Below are positions 50,102-59,644 of a stretch of DNA of 64,000 nt, piece after piece. The DNA lies in assembly GCA_021827865.1 (NCBI GenBank), contig JAKAUC010000013.1, forward strand, positions 124,001 to 188,000, given 5' to 3'. The stretch comes from an archaeon. GTDB taxonomy: Archaea; Thermoproteota; Nitrososphaeria; Nitrososphaerales; Gagatemarchaeaceae. The notes beneath the pieces were generated by a model that saw nothing but the letters and a program-made list of their open reading frames with translations, was not told where the DNA came from and ran no database searches. Every line of letters begins with the position of its first letter. The stretch's first letter is position 1. A program made the translations under genes and the position numbers.

Positions 50102-50473
50102 CTATACCTTTCCCGATACCTCGAAGTGGGTGACGCTGGGCTCGAGCTCCGCCAGGTACTCGCTGTCCCTCTTGAAGTACTTCGCCTTCCTGATGTCGTC
50201 CCCGGCGAACCGCTTTATGGAGTCCTCCGAGTCCCACAGAGAGACGAGCAGGAACTCGGTGTTGTCCCCCACGTCCCTGGTGAAGAGCCAGGCGCCGCGG
50301 TTGCCGTTCGTATTCCTGATCTCCTCCATGCTCGTCACACCCACGTAGTGTATGAACTCTGTGCGCTTGGTCTTGGGCGTGACGCCGTGCCAGACCCTCG
50401 CGACGGACGGCCTCCCGCCCTTTTCGGCTTCCGTCTCAGTCCCCGCCACGCCGTCCACCCCTCTTGCCGCCAT
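50102..50473 (-). CDS. ABM-superfamily (antibiotic biosynthesis monooxygenase-like) protein
   Basis: 123 residues with a dimeric alpha/beta-barrel pattern: VARVWHGVTPKTKRTEFIHYV, then FLLVSLWDSEDSIKRFAG and HFEVSGKV at the C-terminus. Members include small cofactor-free oxygenases and haem-degrading enzymes; no function can be read here. An ACTATATC box at about 50511-50518 on the minus strand lies some 40 bases upstream of the listed ATG. The N-terminal 25 residues are unlike the family. Confidence 0.65.
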   Translation of the reverse strand: MAARGVDGVAGTETEAEKGGRPSVARVWHGVTPKTKRTEFIHYVGVTSMEEIRNTNGNRGAWLFTRDVGDNTEFLLVSLWDSEDSIKRFAGDDIRKAKYFKRDSEYLAELEPSVTHFEVSGKV

Positions 50474-50573
50474 CGTCGCAGCTTCGCAAGGATGAATGAA
50501 TGGGTCCGCGGGGTGATATAGTTTTCCTGCCTGACCCGACGGGATGTCTGACAGCTCAGAGCTCCCGCTGGGT

Positions 50574-50590
50574 TCTCAAAAAACAGAAGG
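50574..50590 (-). terminator. T-rich terminator after the binding-protein gene
   Basis: The minus strand has a run of six T (CTGTTTTTTG) about 40 bases after the stop of the solute-binding protein gene, the usual archaeal terminator. Confidence 0.5.
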
Positions 50591-50622
50591 AGGGTCCCAG
50601 GCCTCTCGGCCCAGGACTGTCT

Positions 50623-52950
50623 CTATACGTTGACTGGCTGGTAGTAGACTAGGTTGTAGAAGCCGCCGACGTACTGGTTATCGACTACACCATGTACGTA
50701 GGGCTGCAGGAAGAAGAAGTTCGTTGGGAAGCCCGCGTTGGGCTGCCCTGCAGGAATCTCTGGGATTGGTGTGTAGATCCATATCTGGTTTTCTTGCGCC
50801 ATCTTGTAGAGCGTGGTAGCACAGGTCTGCGCTTGAGCCGTAGACGCTGGGAACTCGCACGCCGTCGCTTCGTTGTTCACTGTGGAGTTGGTGAAGAACC
50901 CGTTGTACGGTGACGGGGTCATCAGTGGGAAGAACATGCCCAGGAATGGGTCGTTGAAGTCAGCGCCCCAGCCGACGAGCTGGACCGCTGGATAGGTCTG
51001 TGGCTTGGAGTCGAGTATGTCGAGCTCCGTTGTGGTGGTCCCGAACGGCACCGCAGTGATGCCGAACTGGCTCAGTGAGTTCTCGATCACGGTGAGCGTG
51101 ACCTCCAGAGACCCTACCAGCGGGACTGCGTAGTACAGCTTGAACGGCTGTAGCTGCGAACCCTTCTGGTCACCGATTATGGTCCCTGCGGCCAGCGTCG
51201 TCCCGTTGGACAGCGTCAAGGCCGTGGAGAGGACCGTGTAGGTGTGCGACTGCAGGCCGAACTCTTGGAAGTAGTTGACGGCCGCAGTGGTGTTCTCCTG
51301 AGGGAGCGGGTAGTTCGGTAGGTTGTAGTCTGCGTAGGCTGGCGTCAGCGGACCGACGAAGTAGCCGGCGTACGCTGTGCCGTTGAAGTAGTTAGGCTGG
51401 TTGAGCGCCGTGTAGTTCAGCGCTGCTGCGATACCCTGCCTGAAGCTGGTGAAGTTGGTCGGAGACTGGTAGGTGTTGAACTGGGCGAAGAGCGCGAAGT
51501 CGTAGGCGCCGATGCCCTGGAATATCTGGTTGAAGGTGAAGGTGGATCTCACGTTAGCCGGGAGCGAGTCGTACATCGCACTGTACAGGAATGCCGACTC
51601 TGCGGAAATCTGTGCCTTGTTGCTCCCGAAGTCACCCTCGGCCTGGGCGTTTGTCGAGAACGGAGCCATGACTACGGTGTTGATGCTGGCTGGTCTTGCA
51701 ACCACGGGGATGTTCGTGGCAGACGACTGACCCGCCCAGTAGTTGGGGGTAGCTGTCAGCACGACCGGGTTGTTACCTGGCCCTACCGACGATACGACAT
51801 AGGGGCCGGTCCCGATCCCGCCGTGGGTGTCGAAGTACGAGTTGGCTGTGTTGTTGGCGACTCCTCCGTGGGCGTCGACGAACGCAGGCTCGACCACCTG
51901 CTGGCCGTCGAACCCTGCCCACAGCTGCGGGCCGAAGGGACCGATGGTCCTCAGATAGTTGGCGCTGAAGTAGGACGTCGAGTTGGCCACGTATGCCTGC
52001 TCAGGGTACGCCATGATGGCGGCCTGAGTGGTGTTCGAGGGGTTGAAGTTGGAGAGCATCTGGTTCAGCGCTCTCACTGCCAAGTTAACGGCCGCCGGTG
52101 TATCAGCTGCCGTCTGGAGCCCGGAAACGTGCTGGATGGCTATCCTCAGACCCCACGGGAACTGGTTGCCCATGGTGTTGTAGGAGTAGCTGCCAGACCC
52201 GAACTGGGCGCCCGCGGTCAGGTTGTATGAGGCCCCGTTCCAGTTGAACAGGCTGATGCCGGAAGGCGCGTTGATGTACTGAGTGCGCACGATCGAGAAC
52301 CACTGGTCGTATGCTGTTGCTGGTGTCCCGTCCGAGAACGTGACGCCCGACCTGATGTGGAAGACGTTCGTGCAGCCACCGTTGGTGATCCAGTACTGGT
52401 CTGCGACCACAGGAAGTATCTGTGTGCCGCTGTTGCCGTTGTACATGACCAGGTTCTGGAAGACTGCGTTGTTGTAGGTCACGTCCTGCGAGTAGAACCC
52501 AGCTGCTGGGTCCAGGTAGTCCGGCGGAGTCCCGATGGACTCGTCGGTGAGGAGGCTCGCATTGGTCGGCCCATACTGGCCTGCGCCAGTGGTGGGCGGA
52601 GTGGAGGTGACCGGGTAGTTGTAGTTCGCAGACGAGTTGGCTGCGGTGTAGGTGAACGACTGGGTAGGGGGGACTGTCCCCGATATCGCAGAAGTGCACG
52701 ATGCCACCGTCAGCGGCGTCTGTGGCGCTGAGGTCGAGGAGCTCGAAGAGCTGCTCGAAGAGACCGAGTGGGTACTTGACGACGAGGTCGAAGTGGACGA
52801 GGTCGACGATGTCGAAGTCGTCGAGGTCGTTGTCTTCGAAGGCGATGTGGTGAGGACGAAGTAGCCGGCGACGCCGGCGATGACGAGGATTACGACGATG
52901 ATGGCGACTGTTGCTGAAGTACTAATTGCTTTTCGTTGACTTAGTAACAT
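50623..52950 (-). CDS. Peptide/oligosaccharide ABC transporter solute-binding protein (family 5)
   Basis: 775 residues. An N-terminal membrane anchor (ATVAIIVVILVIAGVAGYFVL) is followed by a Ser/Thr-rich linker (residues about 35-75) that is probably glycosylated, then a DppA/OppA-type domain (IGTPPDYLDPAAGF, FHIRSGVTFSDGTPATAYD, GTGPYVVSSV). This membrane-anchored form is usual in archaea. It is divergent from the permease/ATPase operon at 53512-57469 and completes that importer. TATATAA lies about 28 bases before the ATG. Confidence 0.88.
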   Translation of the reverse strand: MLLSQRKAISTSATVAIIVVILVIAGVAGYFVLTTSPSKTTTSTTSTSSTSSTSTSSSSTHSVSSSSSSSSSTSAPQTPLTVASCTSAISGTVPPTQSFTYTAANSSANYNYPVTSTPPTTGAGQYGPTNASLLTDESIGTPPDYLDPAAGFYSQDVTYNNAVFQNLVMYNGNSGTQILPVVADQYWITNGGCTNVFHIRSGVTFSDGTPATAYDQWFSIVRTQYINAPSGISLFNWNGASYNLTAGAQFGSGSYSYNTMGNQFPWGLRIAIQHVSGLQTAADTPAAVNLAVRALNQMLSNFNPSNTTQAAIMAYPEQAYVANSTSYFSANYLRTIGPFGPQLWAGFDGQQVVEPAFVDAHGGVANNTANSYFDTHGGIGTGPYVVSSVGPGNNPVVLTATPNYWAGQSSATNIPVVARPASINTVVMAPFSTNAQAEGDFGSNKAQISAESAFLYSAMYDSLPANVRSTFTFNQIFQGIGAYDFALFAQFNTYQSPTNFTSFRQGIAAALNYTALNQPNYFNGTAYAGYFVGPLTPAYADYNLPNYPLPQENTTAAVNYFQEFGLQSHTYTVLSTALTLSNGTTLAAGTIIGDQKGSQLQPFKLYYAVPLVGSLEVTLTVIENSLSQFGITAVPFGTTTTELDILDSKPQTYPAVQLVGWGADFNDPFLGMFFPLMTPSPYNGFFTNSTVNNEATACEFPASTAQAQTCATTLYKMAQENQIWIYTPIPEIPAGQPNAGFPTNFFFLQPYVHGVVDNQYVGGFYNLVYYQPVNV

Positions 52951-52974
52951 TCTCGAACGGCAAAACGCCCATAC

Positions 52975-52984
52975 GTTATATAAG
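52975..52984 (-). promoter_or_regulatory. TATA box of the solute-binding protein gene
   Basis: The minus strand reads TTATATAACG, centred about 28 bases before ATG 52950. It is the strongest TATA match in the window, in line with high expression of a binding protein. Confidence 0.6.
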
Positions 52985-52989
52985 AATTA

Positions 52990-53465
52990 TTAGCATATGA
53001 AACAAATTAGCACTTTCTTGAAATAATCGCGTAATTTGTCCATTGTCTTCCATCCCGGCATGGGGAAGGGGGGTGGATGGAGCGGGTGCGGACCGTCGCC
53101 TCGAAGGGAGGATCACGCCGCTCCCGGAGGGCCCCGGCTCGGAAAGCGGCAACCCCAAGGGCGGTTGCCGCCGCGCTAAATCCACCCGCCTCGGGTCTGG
53201 GGACGGGACCGGTCAGCCTGAAGATTGGGCGAGGCGCAGAGCGGAGTCGGACATCACTGGACCTCCGAGACACTCGCGCCCTCTGAAAGTGGCGGTGGTT
53301 AGGCATCGACGCCCCTTTTTGTTATGGCCTGGGGGGCTGCTCGCCTCATGGCCCGCGGCTCTACGCGAAACAACTGACGGAAGCGGTCGTCCATCCTGAG
53401 AATCCGCGTGCTTGGGCAAGCCTGCCGCGAAGTAGAGGGACCTTTGATAACGGCCGGAATTGATA
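52990..53465. other. Intergenic region between binding protein and permease operon
   Basis: An AT-rich start (to about 53045) followed by GC-rich sequence with a CCCTTTTTGTT near 53310. No coding frame or RNA structure is supported. Confidence 0.35.
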
Positions 53466-53468
53466 ACA

Positions 53469-53477
53469 ATCTATAAG
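53469..53477 (+). promoter_or_regulatory. TATA box of the peptide ABC permease operon
   Basis: ATCTATAAG is centred about 38 bases before TTG 53512, so a short leader is expected. Confidence 0.45.
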
Positions 53478-53511
53478 AGTCCCAGGGAACTTACTAGTGA
53501 CCCGCTGCTAA

Positions 53512-54540
53512 TTGGATAATCGGTTCCTTTTCTTCGTCGCAAGACGCGCAGTGAACGCGGTCATCACGATCCTGATAATGATTGCGCTCATGTTCGCGAT
53601 AATCCACCTGGTCGCGCCTACGCCAGAGGACCTGGCTAGGCTCTACGTGGGGACGCACTTCACTGTCCCCGAGCTCATCCAGATCGCTCATAGGATGGGC
53701 TTCTACCAGCCGATCTACGTCCAGTTCTACAACTACGTGAGCGGGTTCTTCCACGGGAACCTGGGCACAGACACCCAATATGGCATACCTGAACTCTTGG
53801 TCATTCAGGAGTACTTCCCGGTCACCCTGAACATGGTGGTCCTGGGGACCATACTGGGAGTAGTTATCGGGATATTCACCGGCGCCATCGCGGCCTCCAA
53901 CAGGAACACAGGTACGGATTACGGGATAAAGGCGATCTACCTTGGAACCTGGGCGGCGCCCGTCTTCCTGGTCGGCATCTTCCTGCAGTTGGTCCTCGCC
54001 TACGAGTTGAACCTTCTGCCTACGGGCCAGGTAGCCAATCCTGTCCTGGCCATCCCAGCCCCGATTACGGGGCTCCCTCTCGTCGACGCGATACTCGCCC
54101 AGAACTGGGTATACCTCTACAGCTACCTCAGGCACCTGATACTTCCGGCCGTCACCATCGCGGTGATAAGCTTCGGGGGGATCACCAGGCTCACCAGGGC
54201 GACCATGGTCGACTCCCTTGACAAGGACTACGTCAAGCTGGCCTACATGAAAGGGCTCCCGAAGCGGCAGGTGGTATGGGGGACAGCGTTCAGGAACGCC
54301 ATCATCCCGATCATCACGCTCATGGCCCTCTCGTTCGCGTTCACGGTCGGCGGAGCGGTCGTCGTCGAAGACATCTTCTCCTACCACGGCATCGGGTTCT
54401 TCTTCGTGCAAGCGGCCTACAACCTAGACTACCCGGCGATCCTGGCCATCACGGTCATAGTCGGCTTCGCTGTCATCATAGCCAACTTCATCGCCGACAT
54501 ACTCTACGGCGTGATGGACCCAAGAGTGAGGATGACCTAG
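53512..54540 (+). CDS. dppB: Peptide ABC transporter permease, DppB-like
   Basis: 342 residues with six membrane helices. N-terminal FFVARRAVNAVITILIMIAL, VAPTPEDLARLY and the EAA-type loop DSLDKDYVKLAYMKGLPKRQV identify DppB/OppB. It pairs with the next gene as the channel. TTG 53512 starts it. The stop and the next ATG are directly adjacent. Confidence 0.92.
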   Translation: MDNRFLFFVARRAVNAVITILIMIALMFAIIHLVAPTPEDLARLYVGTHFTVPELIQIAHRMGFYQPIYVQFYNYVSGFFHGNLGTDTQYGIPELLVIQEYFPVTLNMVVLGTILGVVIGIFTGAIAASNRNTGTDYGIKAIYLGTWAAPVFLVGIFLQLVLAYELNLLPTGQVANPVLAIPAPITGLPLVDAILAQNWVYLYSYLRHLILPAVTIAVISFGGITRLTRATMVDSLDKDYVKLAYMKGLPKRQVVWGTAFRNAIIPIITLMALSFAFTVGGAVVVEDIFSYHGIGFFFVQAAYNLDYPAILAITVIVGFAVIIANFIADILYGVMDPRVRMT

Positions 54541-55548
54541 ATGGGGAGCAAAGGCTCGAGCAAGGGCGGGAGGCTCAGGTTGTTCAAGGGGAAGAACCAC
54601 ACCACCGGCGTGTCCGTCCACAACGAGGCGGAGGTTCCGCTGGGGGAGAGCTCGGGTCTCCGGTTCATAGCCGGGTTCATCAGGAGGGACAAGGCCGCGC
54701 TCGCAGGGGCGATAGGGATCGGGATTTTCTTCGTGTATGGGCTGGTACAGGGGGTGTTCGAAATGGTGGCGGACTATACCCACAACCTTGCTTTGAGCTA
54801 CACCCTACTGCCATCCAACCCCTTCCAGTTCAACTTCGCCAACTCGCTCGCCGCTCCCAGCCTGGCCAACTTCCCGGTCGGCATATTCGGGTACGACGAG
54901 ACGGGGAGGAGCATCCTTTCGAGGGTCCTGTACGCGATACCGAAGGATGCCTTGGCATCGGTCCTCATCGTCACTTCCGCGATAGTGGTAGGGATGTTCC
55001 TAGGCATATCGGCAGGATACCTAGGCGGCTGGGCCGACGAGATCCTGATGAGGGTGACGGACGCGTTCCTCGCGTTCCCACTGATCGTCTTCGCCATAGC
55101 CCTCTCACTGACCCTCGGGAACGGATACGTGGTGGTCCTGGTCGCCCTGACTATCATATGGTGGCCGACCTATGCGAGGTTCTTCAGGGCGCAGGCGCTG
55201 ACCCTGAAGTCGAGGGGGTACGTGGAAGCCGCGAGGCTCAGTGGTCTTTCCCCGCTCAGCATCATCGTCAGGCACATCTTCCCGAACGCCATCGACCCGA
55301 TAGTGGCGATAGCGACCCTCGACTTCGGGAACGTCATCCTCACATATTCGACCCTCGCGTTCCTTGGCATAGGGGTCCAAGTCGGCCAGCCTGAGCTGGG
55401 GTCGATGGCGGCGTCAGGGCTCGCCTACGCGCCGCGCGTCTGGTGGTACGCGCTTTTCCCCAGCGTCATCATCATGGCGATTGTCGTCTGCTACTCCCTG
55501 CTCGGCGACAGGATACAAGATATGGTTGGTGGGAGGCTTTCGTACTAG
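54541..55548 (+). CDS. dppC: Peptide ABC transporter permease, DppC-like
   Basis: 335 residues. FIRRDKAALAGAIGIGIFFV at the start, FGYDETGRSILSRVLYAIP in the first periplasmic region and the EAA loop LKSRGYVEAARLSGLSPLSIIVRHIFPN identify DppC/OppC. The N-terminal 35 residues are charged. It is followed at zero spacing by the first ATPase gene. Confidence 0.92.
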   Translation: MGSKGSSKGGRLRLFKGKNHTTGVSVHNEAEVPLGESSGLRFIAGFIRRDKAALAGAIGIGIFFVYGLVQGVFEMVADYTHNLALSYTLLPSNPFQFNFANSLAAPSLANFPVGIFGYDETGRSILSRVLYAIPKDALASVLIVTSAIVVGMFLGISAGYLGGWADEILMRVTDAFLAFPLIVFAIALSLTLGNGYVVVLVALTIIWWPTYARFFRAQALTLKSRGYVEAARLSGLSPLSIIVRHIFPNAIDPIVAIATLDFGNVILTYSTLAFLGIGVQVGQPELGSMAASGLAYAPRVWWYALFPSVIIMAIVVCYSLLGDRIQDMVGGRLSY

Positions 55549-56514
55549 TTGCTGCTGGACGTCAAAGGGCTCCGCGTAGCCTATCGTACCATCTATGGGA
55601 ACCTTGAAGCGGTAAGGACGCTGGACTTTGCTCTCGAGAAGGGGGAGAGCGTGGCCATCGTCGGCGAGAGTGGATGCGGCAAGTCTAGCCTCGGTCACGC
55701 CATAGTAAGGCTCCTCCCGCCCAACGCGACCTACGAGGGGAAGGTGATGGTCGAAGGGAAGGACGTATTCGCCCTGAAGGGGAAGCAGCTGAGGGCGTAC
55801 AGGGGGAACGAGGCGTTCATGATCTTCCAGGACCCCCTCAACAGCCTCAATCCGGTGAAGCGGGTCGACAGGCAGATGCTCGAGGCCATCCGGACAAAAC
55901 GGACGATGCAGGGCGAGGCCTATGACGAGGAGGAGGCGACGAAGGCGGCCCTGGACGGGCTCAGAGGGGTGAGGATGCCCGACCCCGAGGTCATACTCAG
56001 GAGGTACCCCCACGAGCTCTCGGGGGGCCAGATACAGAGGGTGGTCATCGCCATGGCTCTGGTCATGAAGCCGAAGCTCCTGATCGCAGACGAGCCGACC
56101 TCTGCCCTGGACGTAACCATCCAGGCCCAGGTGATGAAGCTGATCAACGAGCTGAAGGCCGAGTACGGGATGTCGGTGCTCTTCATAACCCACGACATGG
56201 CCGTGGCTTACACCGTGGCGGACAGGTTCCTGGTGATGTACGCCGGAGAGCTCTCCGAGCTGGGCCCGGTCGACAAGGTGGTGACCAAGCCGCTCCACCC
56301 ATACACCGTGGCCCTCGTAAACAGCATCCCGCACAAGTCGAAGAAAGAGGGCGACCTGATTTCGATACCAGGCTCTCCCCCCAACATGCTGGCGCCCCCC
56401 AGTGGGTGCAGGTTCCACCCCAGGTGCCCGAAGGTCATGGACGTCTGCGGGACCGTAAACCCTGAGATCAAGCAGGTAGAGGACAGGCTCCTGAGGTGCC
56501 ATCTGTATGACTGA
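55549..56514 (+). CDS. dppD: Peptide ABC transporter ATPase, DppD-like
   Basis: 321 residues. Walker A GESGCGKSSLGHAI, signature LSGGQIQRV, Walker B LLIADEPTSALDV, His in FITHDMAVAY, and the C-terminal oligopeptide-ATPase domain with CRFHPRCPKVMDVC. The cysteines there may hold an iron-sulfur cluster, as in some DppD/OppD proteins. TTG 55549 starts it. Confidence 0.93.
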   Translation: MLLDVKGLRVAYRTIYGNLEAVRTLDFALEKGESVAIVGESGCGKSSLGHAIVRLLPPNATYEGKVMVEGKDVFALKGKQLRAYRGNEAFMIFQDPLNSLNPVKRVDRQMLEAIRTKRTMQGEAYDEEEATKAALDGLRGVRMPDPEVILRRYPHELSGGQIQRVVIAMALVMKPKLLIADEPTSALDVTIQAQVMKLINELKAEYGMSVLFITHDMAVAYTVADRFLVMYAGELSELGPVDKVVTKPLHPYTVALVNSIPHKSKKEGDLISIPGSPPNMLAPPSGCRFHPRCPKVMDVCGTVNPEIKQVEDRLLRCHLYD

Positions 56515-57469
56515 GGTCGTATTCAGCGGCAAGGGACTCACAAAGTACTTCGAGGCTTCAAGGAAGGGGTTCGTCGAGTCGATCATCTCGCGCCAGCAGA
56601 AGGTCTGGGTCAGGGCGGTCGACGAGATCGACTTCGAGATCCCGGCAGGCGAGGTGCTGGCGCTGGTAGGCGAGAGCGGCAGCGGGAAGACCACCCTCGG
56701 GAGGATGCTTGCGACCCTCGAGACAGCGACGAAGGGGGAGCTCTACTTCATGGGCGAGAAGGTGTCCAGGAAGGACTACAGGAAGATGAGGCGTCAGGTG
56801 CAGATGGTCTTCCAGAACCCCACGGACAGCATCGACCCCAGGATGTCCATCAAGGCCATAGTCACCGAGCCCCTCCACAGGTCAGACGTCGGCCAAGCCT
56901 CGAAGGACGAGCAGTTCAACACGGCCCTGTCCCTGGTCGGGCTTGACGCCAAGACGTTCGCCCAGAGGAGAGTGCGAGACCTTTCAGGGGGCCAGAGGCA
57001 AAGGGTGGCCGTGGCCAGGGCGATCATCTCGAACCCGAACTTCATAGTCCTCGACGAGCCGACCTCGGCCTTGGACGCCTCGGTCCAGGCCCAGGTCCTC
57101 AACCTGCTGACGCGCATCCACGACGAGCTGAAGCTCACCTACCTGTTCATCACCCACAACATAGCAGTGGCGCGCTACATCTCAGACAGGATCGCCGTGA
57201 TGTATGCGGGGAAGCTCGTCGAGCAGGGCCCGACCGAAGAGGTGATCACCAACCCCAAGCACCCCTACACCCAGGCCCTGCTGAGGTCGGCGCCGACTCT
57301 CAAGACCCACGAGCTGATCCCCCCGACTGGGGAGATCCCGAGCCTCGTTGGCCTCCCCAGAGGCTGCAGGTTCCACCCGCGGTGCCCCTACGTCATGGAC
57401 GTGTGCAAGGAGAAGGAGCCGTCCATGAGGAGGGCGGGGGACGTGGACGCCGCATGCTGGCTGTACTAG
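56507..57469 (+). CDS. dppF: Peptide ABC transporter ATPase, DppF-like
   Basis: 320 residues. Walker A GESGSGKTTLGRML, signature LSGGQRQRV, Walker B FIVLDEPTSALDA, FITHNIAVARY, and the C-terminal GCRFHPRCPYVMDVC domain. It overlaps dppD by 8 bases and ends the operon. The window holds a whole five-component importer together with the anchored binding protein. Confidence 0.93.
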   Translation: MTEVVFSGKGLTKYFEASRKGFVESIISRQQKVWVRAVDEIDFEIPAGEVLALVGESGSGKTTLGRMLATLETATKGELYFMGEKVSRKDYRKMRRQVQMVFQNPTDSIDPRMSIKAIVTEPLHRSDVGQASKDEQFNTALSLVGLDAKTFAQRRVRDLSGGQRQRVAVARAIISNPNFIVLDEPTSALDASVQAQVLNLLTRIHDELKLTYLFITHNIAVARYISDRIAVMYAGKLVEQGPTEEVITNPKHPYTQALLRSAPTLKTHELIPPTGEIPSLVGLPRGCRFHPRCPYVMDVCKEKEPSMRRAGDVDAACWLY

Positions 57470-57476
57470 AGTCGCG

Positions 57477-57947
57477 TTGGAATCCGATAGAAAGCTAAAG
57501 TCTAACGTGACGAAGAGCCTAATCAAGGGGACGGCCGCCCTGGCCGTCCTGTCGGTGTTCCTGAGGATAGACCCGAAGACATTCGATAGCTACCTCCTCT
57601 TCCTGGGCGCGTCCTACGCCCTCATCGGGGCGTACATGTACAACAAGGAATACACGACATACACCATAGGAGACGAGGGGATCAGCATCAGGAAGCGGCT
57701 CGGCCGCGAGCAGTTTGTGGCCTACAGCAACATGCAGGGCTTCGGGTACTCTCAGGGGATGCTGGCCAGGCGCTTCAAGTGCGGCACGGTCTTCGTGGAG
57801 TTGAAGCAGGGGAAGGGGAGCCACAAGTCCCCCGAGGGGCTCGGGGTCGTGATCCTCAAGGACGTCCCCGACCCGCAGGGACTGATCGAGGAACTGGAGG
57901 ACCTGATGGGCCCCTACGCCGCGGCGCCGACGGAGACGAAGCCCTAG
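57477..57947 (+). CDS. PH-domain-like small membrane protein
   Basis: 156 residues. Two hydrophobic segments (LAVLSVFLRI, then SYLLFLGASYALIGAYMY) are followed by a bacterial PH-like domain (YTIGDEGISIRKRLGREQFVAYSNMQGFGY, then GTVFVELKQGKG and GVVILKDVPDPQGLIEELE). Resembles YdbS/bPH2-type proteins. TTG 57477 lies 7 bases after dppF, so it may ride on the transporter transcript. Function unknown. Confidence 0.55.
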   Translation: MESDRKLKSNVTKSLIKGTAALAVLSVFLRIDPKTFDSYLLFLGASYALIGAYMYNKEYTTYTIGDEGISIRKRLGREQFVAYSNMQGFGYSQGMLARRFKCGTVFVELKQGKGSHKSPEGLGVVILKDVPDPQGLIEELEDLMGPYAAAPTETKP

Positions 57948-58507
57948 ACCAGCTCGAGCAGCGCTCTGTGCTCCTCGATGCTGTCCAGGAAGTCCCCGAA
58001 GGCGAAGATGGGGACCACGGCGCCTCCTCCCACGAACCTCTCCCCCGGGTCCACCACTACGAGTATCACGGCGGCGATGGGACCTATGGCGTCGAGGGTG
58101 TCGTGCAGCCTGCTGGCCCTCTTCAGCTGCGCCTTCACCAGCCCGGCCAGCGCCCCCCTCCCCGACATCCTAGCCCAGTGCTTGCAGTCTACCGCGAGCG
58201 AGGTCCTGTCTGAGACTGCGAGTACGTCGACCTGGGCCCGGGGCCTTCTCAGGTAGATGTTCTCCCTTACCCTGTACCCTCTCGCCCGGAGGATGTTGGA
58301 GGAGAACCTCTCGAAGTCCCTCCAGGTGAGGTGCTTCGACACCGCCTCGATGCTCTCGCCCCTGGAGCAGAGGGCGAGGCCCGCGAGCTGCTCGTCTGCT
58401 TCCACGGGGTCGGTGAGGCCCAGGGACGACGCCACCGAGGCCACCGCGCCCTGCGCCCCCTCGAGGGATCCGGTCCTCCTCACGAGGCGAGCCAGAAGGG
58501 GCCCCAT
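57944..58507 (-). CDS. Mrr-like restriction-endonuclease-fold protein
   Basis: 187 residues. The second half shows the Mrr-type PD-(D/E)xK core: DFERFSSNILRARGYRVREN, then AQVDVLAV and LAVDCKHWA, supplying D...D-x-K with an extra DVL. The N-terminal 70 residues are helical and unrecognised. No methylase or specificity gene is near, so a stand-alone role, as in DNA repair or defence against modified DNA, is likely. It ends convergently with the PH-domain gene (4-base overlap). Confidence 0.65.
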   Translation of the reverse strand: MGPLLARLVRRTGSLEGAQGAVASVASSLGLTDPVEADEQLAGLALCSRGESIEAVSKHLTWRDFERFSSNILRARGYRVRENIYLRRPRAQVDVLAVSDRTSLAVDCKHWARMSGRGALAGLVKAQLKRASRLHDTLDAIGPIAAVILVVVDPGERFVGGGAVVPIFAFGDFLDSIEEHRALLELV

Positions 58508-58574
58508 GCCCGACCTCGCCGCCGCATCGGCATTTGAACCTGAGCGGACCTCGCCGCTCCGGGGAGGGAGGGGA

Positions 58575-58982
58575 CTACGCGAGTGTCCCAGGTCCGGGTG
58601 AAGGAGCGGCGGGGTCGCCCTTCCCCGCGCGCCTCCCCTTCACGTAGTTGGAGTAGAAGTGCCAGGCGTTGACTATCACGAGCAGGACCGCGATGACCTG
58701 GAACCAGTCGAGTGTGGGAGGGCTGGTGAGTGAGACGCCGTTCCCTGTCATGGTGAAGTACTGTATCAGGATCCCGTAGCTGAAGGAGGGGGTGTAGCTG
58801 CAGAGGCTCGCGCAGGCGGCGTGCAGAGACGCGGCGTAGCCGGCGCGGACCGCCTGGTCCTGGACCACAAGGTAGGCGAGCACCACGAGGACGGCGTCAA
58901 TGGCCAGCAGCCTTAGGGGTAGCCTCGCCACGACGGGCCGGCCCGTCGGGGGCGGATAAAAAGCATCGGCGGCTTCAGACAT
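58575..58982 (-). CDS. Hypothetical membrane protein
   Basis: 135 residues with two clear helices (LRLLAIDAVLVVLAYLVV and WFQVIAVLLVIVNAWHFYSNYV) and a cysteine-bearing loop between them (HAACASLCSYTPS). The C-terminal tail is Pro/Gly-rich and soluble. It is divergent from the signal peptidase gene with 29 bases between them, so the two share a promoter region. Not recognised. Confidence 0.5.
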   Translation of the reverse strand: MSEAADAFYPPPTGRPVVARLPLRLLAIDAVLVVLAYLVVQDQAVRAGYAASLHAACASLCSYTPSFSYGILIQYFTMTGNGVSLTSPPTLDWFQVIAVLLVIVNAWHFYSNYVKGRRAGKGDPAAPSPGPGTLA

Positions 58983-59011
58983 ATAACAGGTCGCCGTCGG
59001 GGAGTCACCCC

Positions 59012-59527
59012 ATGAAGGTGGCCTCGAAGAGCACGGTCATCTATGTCGCGGCCGTGGTGCTCCTCCTCTTCTGGGCATACTTCGTCCAGACTGACACGCG
59101 ACAGGTACTCGGGCACAGCATGCTCCCCACCCTCGAGGGAGGGGACCTGGTCGTCCTGCAGAGCGTCCCCATCAGCCAGGTGCACGTGGGCAACATCATC
59201 GTCTACGACGGGTCGTGCTCGGCCTTCGGGATATCCGTCGTCCACCGGGTGGTGGCAATCACGTCGGGCGGCCTGATCACCAAGGGAGACAACAACGCGG
59301 AGACTGACCAGTCACTGAGCATAGCTACGGGGCCAATAACCCAGAGCTGCCTCGTGGGGAAGGTGGTTTTCGTGATCCCCTACGTCGAACTGCTGGCCTA
59401 TGAGGTCCACCACTACGGGCTCCCGCAGTGGTACAACTACATCCCTTCCATCTTGATCATCATGGTAGTCATCGGCTTGCTCCTGCTCCAGCCGGAAGAG
59501 AAGGGCGAGGACGAGCGGAAGCCCTAG
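59012..59527 (+). CDS. Signal peptidase I, archaeal (Sec11-type)
   Basis: 171 residues. Cleaves signal peptides of exported proteins at the outer face of the membrane. An N-terminal helix (VIYVAAVVLLLFWAYFV), the catalytic Ser in LGHSMLPTL, a His in SVVHRVVAI in place of the bacterial Lys, GLITKGDNNAETD and a C-terminal helix (PSILIIMVVIGLLLL) define the archaeal/ER type. Confidence 0.9.
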   Translation: MKVASKSTVIYVAAVVLLLFWAYFVQTDTRQVLGHSMLPTLEGGDLVVLQSVPISQVHVGNIIVYDGSCSAFGISVVHRVVAITSGGLITKGDNNAETDQSLSIATGPITQSCLVGKVVFVIPYVELLAYEVHHYGLPQWYNYIPSILIIMVVIGLLLLQPEEKGEDERKP

Positions 59528-59644
59528 GACTGGGTCCGTGGCGAGCGGGTCGGTCCCTTTCGGGGGACCGGGGGCCCGCCTGATCATCTCAGCCTCGCCG
59601 CGATGGCCGAAGCGGGCGCGGTGCCTCTCATCTAGCGTGGGGGG

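Noticed and set aside
55414-56694. Minus-strand open frame opposite the Dpp ATPase genes
   Set aside because: Antisense shadow; the plus strand carries complete ABC motifs.
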